64,000 nucleotides of DNA from Flavihumibacter sp. UBA7668 (GTDB lineage: Bacteria > Bacteroidota > Bacteroidia > Chitinophagales > Chitinophagaceae). Below, piece by piece: positions 51,190-60,799 of this stretch. The translations under genes were made by a program, and so were the position numbers. Positions within the stretch are counted from its first letter, which is position 1, and every line of letters starts with the position of its first letter. The notes beneath the pieces were generated by a model. The model was not told the origin of the DNA and ran no database searches. It saw only the letters and a list, made by a program, of their open reading frames with translations. Location: the NCBI RefSeq assembly GCF_002483205.1, contig NZ_DLHM01000007.1, positions 744,001-808,000 on the forward strand, given 5' to 3'.

Positions 51190-54100
51190 TGCGTTATAAG
51201 ATGGATTTAAACTGGAGAGCAGGAAACCGTTGGGCCCGGTCGTGTATGTACATGGGAGTAGCGGTTATTATGATGGCGGCGGCATGTAAGAGCAAGCCCA
51301 AACTCAGCAGTGGATTAACACCGAAGGAAGCCCTGGCTACCTTTGCGTTGCCAGATGAGTTTAAAATTGAGTTGATAGCAAGTGAGCCGCTGTTGTCAGA
51401 CCCTACTGACATGGAAATTGACGAGTATGGGCGTATGTATGTGGTGGAAATGCACGGTTACCCGCTCGACCAGAGTGGTACAGGGAAGGTTCGCATGCTG
51501 ACCGATGAAGACGGCGATGGTGTGATGGATAAAAGCACGGTGTTTGCAGAGGGCCTGAATCTGCCGAACAGTATCATGCGCTGGAAAAAAGGCTTGCTGG
51601 TTACGGACGCGCCTAATCTGCTGTATTATGAAGATGCAGACGGTGATGGGAAGGCCGAGCGTTGCGATACGCTGGTAAAAGGTTTTGCCTTATCTAACCC
51701 GCAACACAATGTGAATAGCCCGGTTTATGGTTTGGATAACTGGGTTTACCTGGCGCATGAAGGAGCTACCGCAACCCGGGAATACAAAGAAGAATTCGGA
51801 GACCTTGGTACCGAAATTTTTTATCCCGGTAAGCCGGATGCTGCGCGGCTTCCACAGAATGCCAGTGGCAGGTCAGTTCGCCTGAACCCCGACAAACATT
51901 TACTGGAAACAACATCGAGCAATACGCAGTTCGGTCAGGCATTTGATGCCTGGGGACGGCGCTTACTGGTAGCCAATGCCATTCACGTATATCACGAGGT
52001 AATGCAGGCTGGTTATCTGCAACGTAATCCATACCAGGTTGTTTCCAATGCAACACAGAATTTGTCTGACCATGGCGATGCCTGTGAAGTATTTCCTACT
52101 ACCACCAATCCACAAACGCAGTTATTGACTGATGTGGGCGTAATAACATCTGCCTGCGGTTTAACCGCCTATCTTGGTGGCGCATTTCCTGATGCCTATA
52201 ATAACAACGACATCACCTTTGTTACCGAATCGGTTAGTAACCTGATTCATGTTGACCGATTGAAAGATACCGGTGCAAGTTTTACTGCGAGTCGGGTATT
52301 GGAACGGAAAGATTTTCTGACGTCCACCGACAACTGGTTTCGTCCGGTGAATATGTATGTTGGCCCCGATGGCGCACTCTATGTAGTTGATTATTACCGT
52401 CAGATTATTGAACACCCCGAATGGATGGGTGATGAAGTAATTGAATCGGGCGAATTGTATAATGGAACCGATAAAGGAAGAATTTACCGGATTTCCAGAA
52501 AAGATGCGGGTCCGGCTGACTGGACCAAGAACCTCAAACTGGGCGATGCTTCTGCCGCTGAACTGGTAGAGAAACTGGCCAGCCCTAACAGCTGGTGGAG
52601 AATGAATGCACAGCGGTTGCTGGTAGACCGTGGCGGAGAGGAGGCGGTATCAGCCCTGAAAGCAATGGCGGTTCGCACAGATGCAGCTTTTGGAAGATTA
52701 CATGCATTGTGGACCCTGAACGGACTGGGAGCGCTTCAGCCTGATTTAATTATTCAGGCCTTGAAAGATCCGGTGGCCGGTGTACGGGAGAATGCGATCC
52801 GGTTATCGGAACAATTTCTTTCCAATGCAGGCGTGGTGCAGGCATTACTGTCATTGAAACAGGATGCTGATGCCAAAGTGCGGTTTCAGCTTCTATGTAC
52901 ACTTGGTTTTATTAATAGTGCAGATGCTTCCAGCGTACGCAACGAGTTGCTGTTTCGCGACCTGAATGATAAATGGGTGCAGATTGCTGCGTTGTCTGCC
53001 AATGCCACCCAAACAGCTTCTCTGCTGAATGTGGTATTGGAAAAATATCAGCCACAGAACCCCGCCTACGCATCGTTGATTCAGCGCTTGTCATCCATTG
53101 TGGCAACCGTTGATAAACCTGCTGATATTCGCCGGTTGGTGGAAAGAGCGGTTAAATCGGGAACTAAAGAAGAGAGTGCCCTGCAGGCCGCCTTATTGGA
53201 AGGCATTGCACAGGGAACCAAAACCACCAATTCTGTTTTCAAGGGAGAGCAGGCTTTACTGGTCAAAACATTTTTTAATCACCCTTACAGCAATGTGCGA
53301 AAAGCTGCTTTCCGTATGCTGAAAGTAATTGGCATTCCGGATGAAGCTGCCGCACAGGCTGCCATTCAACAGGCAATTGCTGTTATCAAAGATGCTTCCA
53401 AAACAAAGGAGCAGCGGACTGAAGCAGTTGACTTTTTATCACTTCGAAATCCGGCTTCCAACAAGGATCTGTTACTGGGGCGGATTCAGGAGAAGGAAGA
53501 AATGTCTGTTCAATTGGCTGCCTTACGCACATTAAATGCAATTCCTGATACCACGGTATGTCATTACCTGCTTACCAAATGGGAAACCCTTCCTTCTGGT
53601 GTGCAGGATGCAGGGTTGGCAATGTTCATGATCAATCCTGAACGTTCCAACATGTTGTTGACTGCAATTGAAACCGGAAAAGTGCAACCTCTGTCACTGG
53701 GGTGGCCGCGCACTCAATGGTTATTAGGAAACCCCGATGAAGGTATTCGTACCCGTGCAAGACCGTTGCTGGGCAAACAGGATACAGAGAAAGTTATCAA
53801 AACCTATCAGGCATCTTTAGAAAAGAAAGGTGATCCTCAGAAAGGGAAAGGTATCTATGAAATCAATTGTTCGCTCTGCCATAAGGTAAGGGGCAAAACA
53901 GGCCTTGATTTTGGACCTGATCTGGGATCGGTTAACAACTGGTCGGCAAAAGCAATTCTGGATAATATACTTTCTCCGGCTGCGTCTATTGCTCCGGGTT
54001 ATGATTTATGGTCTGTTGAATTAAACAGTGGTGAAATTCTGCAGGGTATTCTTGCATCAGAAACGCCTACGGCAGTTACCATCCGGTTATCACCGGGAAA

Positions 54101-54242
54101 TGAAAAAGCAATTTCAAGAGATGAGATCAAACAATTGAAAGCGTTGAATATGTCGGCAATGCCACCCGGGCTGGAAGCGAAGATCAGTGTAGAGGATATG
54201 GCACATCTGCTGGCATTTTTAAAGCAGGGAGAACAACAGTAA
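51189..54242 (+). CDS. PVC-type propeller/HEAT/cytochrome c lipoprotein
   Basis: A 1017-aa exported protein, probably a lipoprotein (Cys33 in M-M-A-A-A-C; the start may be 51189 or an ATG at 51201). An N-terminal six-bladed propeller resembling membrane-bound dehydrogenases (about 55-430) contains M-E-I-D-E-Y-G-R-M-Y-V-V-E-M and D-E-D-G-D-G-V-M-D; a HEAT-repeat array follows (about 450-840), then a mono-haem cytochrome c domain (about 875-1015) with Cys894-S-L-Cys897-His898. This is the architecture of PVC-type haem-binding CxxCH proteins common in Planctomycetes and Bacteroidota, thought to oxidise sugars or alcohols outside the cytoplasm. TAATG coupling to the glycan-binding protein ties it to this locus. 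Substrate and electron acceptor are unknown. Confidence 0.9.
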   Translation: MRYKMDLNWRAGNRWARSCMYMGVAVIMMAAACKSKPKLSSGLTPKEALATFALPDEFKIELIASEPLLSDPTDMEIDEYGRMYVVEMHGYPLDQSGTGKVRMLTDEDGDGVMDKSTVFAEGLNLPNSIMRWKKGLLVTDAPNLLYYEDADGDGKAERCDTLVKGFALSNPQHNVNSPVYGLDNWVYLAHEGATATREYKEEFGDLGTEIFYPGKPDAARLPQNASGRSVRLNPDKHLLETTSSNTQFGQAFDAWGRRLLVANAIHVYHEVMQAGYLQRNPYQVVSNATQNLSDHGDACEVFPTTTNPQTQLLTDVGVITSACGLTAYLGGAFPDAYNNNDITFVTESVSNLIHVDRLKDTGASFTASRVLERKDFLTSTDNWFRPVNMYVGPDGALYVVDYYRQIIEHPEWMGDEVIESGELYNGTDKGRIYRISRKDAGPADWTKNLKLGDASAAELVEKLASPNSWWRMNAQRLLVDRGGEEAVSALKAMAVRTDAAFGRLHALWTLNGLGALQPDLIIQALKDPVAGVRENAIRLSEQFLSNAGVVQALLSLKQDADAKVRFQLLCTLGFINSADASSVRNELLFRDLNDKWVQIAALSANATQTASLLNVVLEKYQPQNPAYASLIQRLSSIVATVDKPADIRRLVERAVKSGTKEESALQAALLEGIAQGTKTTNSVFKGEQALLVKTFFNHPYSNVRKAAFRMLKVIGIPDEAAAQAAIQQAIAVIKDASKTKEQRTEAVDFLSLRNPASNKDLLLGRIQEKEEMSVQLAALRTLNAIPDTTVCHYLLTKWETLPSGVQDAGLAMFMINPERSNMLLTAIETGKVQPLSLGWPRTQWLLGNPDEGIRTRARPLLGKQDTEKVIKTYQASLEKKGDPQKGKGIYEINCSLCHKVRGKTGLDFGPDLGSVNNWSAKAILDNILSPAASIAPGYDLWSVELNSGEILQGILASETPTAVTIRLSPGNEKAISRDEIKQLKALNMSAMPPGLEAKISVEDMAHLLAFLKQGEQQ

Positions 54243-54260
54243 TATTTTTTTGAACCTAAA

Positions 54261-55634
54261 ATGACTGATATGCATAAGGCTTTTCCGAATATGAAATTCC
54301 CGGGCAAAATGGGTTTGCTGTGCCTGGTGTTCCTCACCTGGTTTGGTACAACTGCTTTAGCGCAGTCTGCATCAAGTCCGTCATCCTTCAGAGCAGCAGT
54401 GGTAAAAGTGGATATAACGCCCGACGAGCCCAAGCAACTGCTGGGGTATCAGGCACGAAAATCTACTGGAATCCGCGATCGGATCTATCATAGAATTCTT
54501 GCGATGGATGATGGCCGCCGTCAGTTTTTTCTGGTGTCATCAGATCTCTGCATTATTTCGCCTGTTGAATACGATCGCGTGGCGGGTTGGCTGAAAAAAG
54601 AACTGGGCATTGATCCGGTAAACGTTTGGTGGACAACCACCCACACGCATTCTGCGCCGGAAGTTGGTCACCCTGATATTACCAGCGTATTTATGCCGGA
54701 GCGGTATGAGCATGCGGTAGATACCGTATATACTGATTTTGTTGGCCGCCAGTTATTGGAGGGAATAAAACAGGCTCAGCGTAACCTCGTTCCTGCAAAA
54801 CTTGGAATCGGCTGGGGGCATTCGAATGCCAATATCAATCGCCGCGCCCGTTTGATGAATGGTAAATCGACACTGGGAATTGACCCTGATGGGCCGGTAG
54901 ATCGCAAGATCGGTTTAATTAAACTCGAAAAACTGGATGGCACCCTGCTGGGCACGGTTGCCAATTATGCCATGCATGGTACGGTGTTGGGAAATAAAAA
55001 TATGCACATCAGCGGCGATGGCCCGGGTGTGGTAGCTGAATATGTAGAGAAGCAATCCGGAGCACCGATGTTGTTTATCAACGGCGCCGCAGGAAATATT
55101 GCACCAATTTACAGTACAGGAACAGGCGAAGTGCTGGAGCAATTCAACCTGATGCTGGGAGATAAGATTCTGGATGCCTCCAAAAAAATTGCAACCGGAA
55201 CAGACGTTAACCTGCATGCCGGTGAAGTGATTCTGGAAACACCCCGCCGCCCTGATCTCAGCTGGCCACAACGATTGGCAAAATTCAATCGCACTACCAA
55301 GGCGGGCGAGCATTTTGTACGAATGCCTATCAGGTTTTTCAGAATAAATGATGAACTGGCAGTATGGGGAGCTCCTGTGGAATTGTTCTGTGAAATTTCC
55401 AATGAAATCCGCGAGCGGTCTCCATTTCCCAGCACCTTCTATTTCGGTTATACCAATGGATGGTTTGGTTACCTGCTTCCTGAAAATGAATGGAATTGGG
55501 GAGGTTATGAGCCAACTGTATCAAGTGTAACTCCTAAAGCTGCTGACGATCTCATCAACCTGGTAATGAATTACCTGGAGGGTGATTTTCGGGCTCCGTT
55601 GAAAACTCCCAAATCTGTTAAAAACCGTAAGTAA
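54261..55634 (+). CDS. Neutral/alkaline ceramidase-like protein, secreted
   Basis: A 457-aa exported protein (signal ending A-L-A-Q near residue 35) of the neutral ceramidase N-terminal family: V-D-I-T-P-D-E-P near the start, zinc-site H-T-H in T-T-T-H-T-H-S-A-P-E (His128, His130) and a second His239 in Y-A-M-H-G-T. At the position of the catalytic Ser in true ceramidases (G-D-V-S-P-N) it has G-N-I-A-P-I, with Ala281. The C-terminal immunoglobulin-like domain of genuine ceramidases is also missing (family ~650 aa). It is therefore probably a zinc hydrolase of other specificity, such as an esterase, amidase or sugar-related enzyme. It lies 18 bp after the PVC-type gene and 2 bp before the next gene. 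Confidence 0.9.
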   Translation: MTDMHKAFPNMKFPGKMGLLCLVFLTWFGTTALAQSASSPSSFRAAVVKVDITPDEPKQLLGYQARKSTGIRDRIYHRILAMDDGRRQFFLVSSDLCIISPVEYDRVAGWLKKELGIDPVNVWWTTTHTHSAPEVGHPDITSVFMPERYEHAVDTVYTDFVGRQLLEGIKQAQRNLVPAKLGIGWGHSNANINRRARLMNGKSTLGIDPDGPVDRKIGLIKLEKLDGTLLGTVANYAMHGTVLGNKNMHISGDGPGVVAEYVEKQSGAPMLFINGAAGNIAPIYSTGTGEVLEQFNLMLGDKILDASKKIATGTDVNLHAGEVILETPRRPDLSWPQRLAKFNRTTKAGEHFVRMPIRFFRINDELAVWGAPVELFCEISNEIRERSPFPSTFYFGYTNGWFGYLLPENEWNWGGYEPTVSSVTPKAADDLINLVMNYLEGDFRAPLKTPKSVKNRK

Positions 55635-55636
55635 AT

Positions 55637-56509
55637 ATGATGGTTTCCGTTAAACGTAGTTTTTGTGGCATGCTGCTGCTTTTCCTGCCCACAGTTCTCT
55701 TATCGCAATCTGGTTTTGTGGTGTTGAATTACAATGTACTGGAAGGCCTGCAGCAGAAGCAGGAACGGAAACTTGCATTCACGCAATGGGTGAAAAAAAT
55801 TGATCCGGCGATTGTGTCGTTTCAGGAATTGAATGGCTTCACACACAGATCGCTGGATTCATTCAGCCGAAGTTATGGTCACCCCTATTCGGTATTGTTG
55901 CGTGAAAATGGTTATCCCGTAGGGCTCAGTTCGAAATATCCATTGGAACAGGTGGAACGGGTACAGATTGATCAGTATGTAGGGTATATATATGCGAAGG
56001 TCAATCGCTTGTACCATGTGTTCGTAGTGCACCTGGACCCCTTTAAAGCACCCAATCGGTTAAGGCAAATCAATTTTATTTTGGAGAAAGCCAATGCATT
56101 GCCATCGGATGAGCCGGTATTGATTATGGGAGACTTTAATAATATTTCACCCGTTGACAGCCTTGCCTATGCTGATTCTGGAAGAATACGGCGTGCGATT
56201 GCCATGAAACAGGAAGGGTTTGAGTTGCAGAATATGCGAGATGGGGAGTATGACTATTCTGTTATTGATGCAATGATTGCTGCCGGATACCTTGATAGCA
56301 ATGAATTAGGCAAAAAAGGTTTTACTTCTACCTGTCCGACAAAAGGGTATAAGCATAAACCAACTTACTGGGGAGGCCCTTCCCGAATTGATTATATCTG
56401 GTTAAATCCTGCTGCCCGCAAGCAGGCTGTTCGGTTTAGTATCCGTAAGGATAAAGTGACGCATAACCTATCAGATCATTATCCACTCCTTTTAACATTG
56501 AAAGAATAA
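55637..56509 (+). CDS. Endonuclease/exonuclease/phosphatase-fold hydrolase, secreted
   Basis: A 290-aa exported EEP-superfamily protein (signal about 1-23). Family motifs are intact: F-V-V-L-N-Y-N-V with the metal-site Asn, S-F-Q-E-L-N-G with the metal Glu, V-H-L-D-P-F, the catalytic M-G-D-F-N-N, R-I-D-Y-I-W and S-D-H-Y-P-L at the end. The superfamily includes nucleases, inositol-phosphate phosphatases and sphingomyelinases, so it should cleave a phosphoester in the periplasm or outside. Placed 2 bp from both the ceramidase-like gene and the propeller-glycosidase gene; with the ceramidase-like neighbour a phospholipid or sphingolipid substrate is conceivable, but glycan phosphodiesters are equally possible. 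Confidence 0.9.
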   Translation: MMVSVKRSFCGMLLLFLPTVLLSQSGFVVLNYNVLEGLQQKQERKLAFTQWVKKIDPAIVSFQELNGFTHRSLDSFSRSYGHPYSVLLRENGYPVGLSSKYPLEQVERVQIDQYVGYIYAKVNRLYHVFVVHLDPFKAPNRLRQINFILEKANALPSDEPVLIMGDFNNISPVDSLAYADSGRIRRAIAMKQEGFELQNMRDGEYDYSVIDAMIAAGYLDSNELGKKGFTSTCPTKGYKHKPTYWGGPSRIDYIWLNPAARKQAVRFSIRKDKVTHNLSDHYPLLLTLKE

Positions 56510-56511
56510 AG

Positions 56512-59500
56512 ATGCAGCATCCTGGTAATTTTTTAGCAGGTATTTGCCTGCTGATCTGTGGTACAATTTATTCGGGTAACACATATGCTCAGGCGAAGGA
56601 TCAAAAGCCTCCGCTGTTGCAAAAATGGAAATCGGTGGAGTTGGTTAAAGGGGGCAGAATTGATGCCATCAAAGCCCTTGGTGGTTCAACTGTTGCCTGT
56701 GCAACCCGCGGTGATCAACCCGGAAAATTGTTTATCAGCTACGATTACGGACGAAACTGGAGATGGATAGCCACGCCTGCCAGAGCGAATATTACCTGTA
56801 TTGCCGAAACAGGTAATACACAGAATTTTTTTTTACTTACAGGAGAAAGCGAGGTACTTAAAACCATAGACGGAGGAAGATCCTGGCAGAAAATGACCAA
56901 ACTAACGGTCAACAATAGTCGCGATGGGGCCCAGGCGAGCTATGGCATCGTTTTTACAGAAAAAGGCAGTTTACTCGTTAGCAGTACCGATACCGATGGT
57001 GGTCATATTTACCGGTCAACCGATGAAGGAAAAACATGGAAGGATGTAGGCAAAATCGGTACCAATGCATTGTATCGGTTTGAGCAGGCTGGTGGTCGGT
57101 TGCTTGTAAACAGTTTTGATGGCAAGCTGTATGTAAGTGATGACGATGGAAGGAATTGGAAACTACAAACCGCGCTTACCAGTGAACCCTTGTTTGCCAC
57201 GGAATATGGCGCATCCGGTGTTTTACTGCAGGCAGATAAAGCAGGTACAATTTTTCGCAGCACCGATATGGGTGGTAACTGGACCAACGCCGGGAAATTT
57301 AAAGGTGCGGCGGATGATTTTATATCGGTTGGATATGGGTTGGTTTATTATTCCACCTACACTGAAGGAGAGGAAGTCTACCTGTCAACCGATGACGGTC
57401 TGCAGTGGCAGCCGGCCGGCCGGGTACCCACTGGGGTTACAGGAGACTGGCTCGACCATGGGGTAAGTTTGGAAAGCAGAGACTCGGTAATTGTACTGGC
57501 AGGTACCGTAAAAGGGTTTATTATTCGTACAGCCATGCATAGGGATAGTCTGCGCAAACAGAGCGGCTGGAAAAGAGCAGAAGCCAAAACAGCCATTGAT
57601 ACACAGCAGATAGTTAAAAGAAGTCCGCGTATTCCTGCCCTGAAATCAGGCAATCAGCTGCCGAACAGTTCATTTGAAGAGGGCTCGGGTGGATGGTCTT
57701 CCCTGGGAGAACACACAGGATGGGGTGGAGATCTTACCAGTTTATATGGAACGGTTGTAAAAACAAAATCGGTTGATGGTGACCGTAGTCTGCAAATAGA
57801 GTTGGGCCCGGGTAAAACCCATGTCAGTTACTATGATTGCTGGCCTGCTGCACGGGTGGTGCAAAAAGCGCCACTGGCTGCTAATATCGGTTGGTTGACC
57901 GTAACGCCTGGTAACTGGTACACCCTTTCAGTTTATATGCGTGCAGACAGGGTGGGCGTTCCTGCGCGTTTGCAACAGGAGTACGGGCTATCTCCCTACT
58001 ACGGTCAAAAAGTGCTGTCTGAAAAAAAAGAGGTTACACTTACGAAGGAATGGAAGCGGTATAGTTTCAGCATGCAGGCGAAATCGGCCGAACTTTTTAT
58101 TGCAGTAGGCCCGGCGTTGAAAAATGAACAGGATGAGGCGGTGGTATGGATCGATGCCATTCAACTGGAGGAGGGGCAGGAAGCCAGTTCCTATAAGCCA
58201 CGTCTTCAATGGGAGTTTGAACTTGCCTCAACAAAATTTGGGAATATATTTCACCTGGGGGAAACGCCGAAACTGCAGGCAGGGTATTCGAACAGGAATA
58301 AACTTGCACAGAATCTGGTGGTAGAGCAGGAACTGACCGATTTTTTTGGCCAGGTTATTTCAAAGGAAGAAAAAAAACTACGCTTAAAAGGCGGTTCCGC
58401 TGAACAATTCCAATGGAATTTGCCGCTGAAAAAACCCGGTTTTTACAAAGCAAAATACACCTGGGTGGAAGGCGAAATAAAAAGAGAAAAAGTTTTCCGG
58501 CTGGCGATCATTCAACCCTATCTGGCCGATGATGCACTGTTTGGTGTAAATCATGCTCCTGTAACAAAAGAATTGGGAAAGGCATTACAGCAGGCCGGAT
58601 TGAAATGGGCCCGTAACTGGTCAGTTAACTGGGGTTGGCTGGAACCTGAACCGGGAAAACTGTCCTTCGCGACTTCTGATCAACAAATTAACCGGGAGCT
58701 GGAAGAAGGGTACAAGGTACTGCCAATCGTTCCGCCATTACCTGCTGCCGGTTGGGGTTCGGTTGCGCCGGATAGCATCAAAGATTATTTATGGTACCGG
58801 ATGGCCTATATGCCTAAAGAGCCGACAGCATTGATGAATTTTATTCAGAAGGCAGTACATCATTATAAACCTAAACTGGACTATTACGAGTTCTTGAACG
58901 AGCCTGTCTGGACCTCCTTTTGTTTGCCGGGTAAAGCGTATAAAATTCCTGGTGCGGATTATACACCGTCAGATTATATTGGTTTGCTGAAAAAAGCCTA
59001 CCCCACCATTAAGCAGGCCTACCCACAGGCAAAAGTGTTGGGCGGGTTCAGCGCTGAGCCATGGCGTTATATGAAAGAGTTTTTTGCGGAGGATGGGTTT
59101 AATTCTATTGATATTCTGAATATTCATAACTACGGTATGCATCGGATGCCGGAACATTTTATTCCTGAAATGGATACATTATTGGCTATGATGGATCGTC
59201 ATGGGGGTCGAAAGCCGATCTGGATAACAGAGTTTTCGTATTATGCTACCGATGATCATCCCTGGCTGCCCTGGATTGCGCCACCAAATCATTCATCGGC
59301 CAATTTGCTGCTGGAAAATGAGCAGCAGGGTGCAGACTGGACGGTGCGCTTTAATATTATCAAACTTGCAAGAGGGGTTGATAAAATATTTTATCACCAG
59401 GGTGCAGAAGGTATGATGAATGAGGGCGGCAATAATCTTGAACTGGCGCTGATTACAGAACTGGGGCAACCCCGCAAACTGTACGTTGCGCAGGCTGCAC

Positions 59501-59811
59501 TTGCCAGCTTTCTGGGTGCTGATACAAAATATATCGGGTCAATTGATAGTCCTTCATCCGAAGAATTACAGGGCTACGCATTTGAAAGTGGAAAAAAAGC
59601 AGTGTTGGTGGCCTGGTTGCCGGAAACATCAAGGCAAGCCTATACCATTCCCTTACCGGAAGGCGTAAAACTATTTGATGTAACCGGTGCTGAAATCAGC
59701 AATAGCCGTGTTGCCTGGTTACACCATTCACCTGTTTACCTGGTGGCTGATATGCCGGCGCAGGAATTATTGCAGAAGACAAAAGCGGTTGCTTACAATC
59801 CGGCCTATTAA
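56512..59811 (+). CDS. Sialidase-like propeller / CBM / clan GH-A glycosidase fusion
   Basis: A 1099-aa secreted protein with a signal peptide ending near T-Y-A-Q. Residues about 35-350 form a BNR/VPS10-like propeller with Asp-box-type repeats (S-Y-D-Y-G-R-N-W, T-I-D-G-G-R-S-W-Q, S-T-D-E-G-K-T-W-K, S-D-D-D-G-R-N-W-K, S-T-D-M-G-G-N-W). A carbohydrate-binding beta-sandwich follows (about 385-560, from L-P-N-S-S-F-E-E-G-S-G-G-W), then a linker beta domain and a TIM barrel (about 680-1010). The barrel has acid/base Glu797 in F-L-N-E-P and nucleophile Glu907 in W-I-T-E-F, as in clan GH-A families (GH5/GH39/GH42-like). I cannot assign the GH family by eye. It ends the GH127/SusCD locus; the next gene starts 38 bp later. 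Confidence 0.88.
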   Translation: MQHPGNFLAGICLLICGTIYSGNTYAQAKDQKPPLLQKWKSVELVKGGRIDAIKALGGSTVACATRGDQPGKLFISYDYGRNWRWIATPARANITCIAETGNTQNFFLLTGESEVLKTIDGGRSWQKMTKLTVNNSRDGAQASYGIVFTEKGSLLVSSTDTDGGHIYRSTDEGKTWKDVGKIGTNALYRFEQAGGRLLVNSFDGKLYVSDDDGRNWKLQTALTSEPLFATEYGASGVLLQADKAGTIFRSTDMGGNWTNAGKFKGAADDFISVGYGLVYYSTYTEGEEVYLSTDDGLQWQPAGRVPTGVTGDWLDHGVSLESRDSVIVLAGTVKGFIIRTAMHRDSLRKQSGWKRAEAKTAIDTQQIVKRSPRIPALKSGNQLPNSSFEEGSGGWSSLGEHTGWGGDLTSLYGTVVKTKSVDGDRSLQIELGPGKTHVSYYDCWPAARVVQKAPLAANIGWLTVTPGNWYTLSVYMRADRVGVPARLQQEYGLSPYYGQKVLSEKKEVTLTKEWKRYSFSMQAKSAELFIAVGPALKNEQDEAVVWIDAIQLEEGQEASSYKPRLQWEFELASTKFGNIFHLGETPKLQAGYSNRNKLAQNLVVEQELTDFFGQVISKEEKKLRLKGGSAEQFQWNLPLKKPGFYKAKYTWVEGEIKREKVFRLAIIQPYLADDALFGVNHAPVTKELGKALQQAGLKWARNWSVNWGWLEPEPGKLSFATSDQQINRELEEGYKVLPIVPPLPAAGWGSVAPDSIKDYLWYRMAYMPKEPTALMNFIQKAVHHYKPKLDYYEFLNEPVWTSFCLPGKAYKIPGADYTPSDYIGLLKKAYPTIKQAYPQAKVLGGFSAEPWRYMKEFFAEDGFNSIDILNIHNYGMHRMPEHFIPEMDTLLAMMDRHGGRKPIWITEFSYYATDDHPWLPWIAPPNHSSANLLLENEQQGADWTVRFNIIKLARGVDKIFYHQGAEGMMNEGGNNLELALITELGQPRKLYVAQAALASFLGADTKYIGSIDSPSSEELQGYAFESGKKAVLVAWLPETSRQAYTIPLPEGVKLFDVTGAEISNSRVAWLHHSPVYLVADMPAQELLQKTKAVAYNPAY

Positions 59812-59849
59812 TCTGGCAGTATCGTTGGTTCTGCCGCTATATAAAAAAG

Positions 59850-60782
59850 ATGGAAAAAATTCTGGTAATTGGTACAGGCACCATGGGTCATTCAATTGCC
59901 CTGCAAGCTGCCTGGTGTGGATTGGAGGTATCGTTATACGGTCTGAATTCGGAAGAGCTGGAGAAAGCAGCCAAAGAAATTCATAACAAGCTGCAGCTGA
60001 TGCTGGACAAAGGTCTTATTGCGGCGGACGAATTATCCGGAATAGAAAAAAGAATACTGCCTGTTACCAATCTTGAAGCGGCTGCACAAATGGCCAGCTT
60101 CATCATTGAGTGTATTCCGGAAGTACTTTCACTGAAAACAGCAATTTTTAAAGAGTTGGATCAATGGTGTTCGGAAGATGTTGTGCTGGCGAGCAATACT
60201 TCCGGCCTGCTACCTACCGCAATTGCTTCGAATATGAAGCATCCCGAACGTTTTCTCGTTACCCATTTTTGGAATCCGGCTCATCTGGTGCCGCTGGTAG
60301 AAGTAGTGGGCAGCCCTGCAACAAGTGCCAGTACATTGGAGCGCGCCACCAATCTGTTGAAAAAAATGAACAAAAAACCGATTTTGGTAAAAAAGGAAAT
60401 ACCGGGTTTTGTGGGTAATCGCCTTCAATTTGCACTGTTTCGGGAAGCGCAGTTTCTGTTGGAATCTGGTGTTGCTTCCAAAGAAGATATAGATGCTGCC
60501 ATTCGATTTGGAATCGGCAGACGTTTGCCCGAGTCAGGTCCGCTGGAATCAGCAGATATGGGTGGACTGGATGTATATACTGACATTCTCCGGTATTTAC
60601 AGCTATGTAATACAGATGGTCCTTTGCAGGTGCTGGAAGACCTGGTTTCCGACGGCCATTATGGTACAAAGTCAGGAACTGGCTTTTATGATTGGACACC
60701 TGAACGGAAACATGCAATGGAAGGGGCAAGAGAAGCGACCCTGATTCATTTCTTATTGAAAGACCGGGCTGCCGGATTATAG
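59850..60782 (+). CDS. 3-hydroxyacyl-CoA dehydrogenase family protein
   Basis: A 310-aa NAD-dependent dehydrogenase. The N-terminal Rossmann domain opens I-L-V-I-G-T-G-T-M-G-H-S-I-A and contains I-I-E-C-I-P-E and S-N-T-S-G-L-L-P-T; the catalytic His lies in T-H-F-W-N-P-A-H. The C-terminal helical domain (about 190-300) has I-P-G-F-V-G-N-R-L-Q-F-A-L-F-R-E-A and G-I-G-R-R-L-P. F-W-N-P in place of F-F-N-P is often seen in non-CoA members such as L-gulonate 3-dehydrogenase or carnitine dehydrogenase, so the substrate may be a free 3-hydroxyacid rather than a CoA ester. It heads the 3-hydroxybutyrate-type gene set, 17 bp before the GntP-family permease. Confidence 0.88.
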   Translation: MEKILVIGTGTMGHSIALQAAWCGLEVSLYGLNSEELEKAAKEIHNKLQLMLDKGLIAADELSGIEKRILPVTNLEAAAQMASFIIECIPEVLSLKTAIFKELDQWCSEDVVLASNTSGLLPTAIASNMKHPERFLVTHFWNPAHLVPLVEVVGSPATSASTLERATNLLKKMNKKPILVKKEIPGFVGNRLQFALFREAQFLLESGVASKEDIDAAIRFGIGRRLPESGPLESADMGGLDVYTDILRYLQLCNTDGPLQVLEDLVSDGHYGTKSGTGFYDWTPERKHAMEGAREATLIHFLLKDRAAGL

Positions 60783-60799
60783 ATCATTAAACTTGTTGT

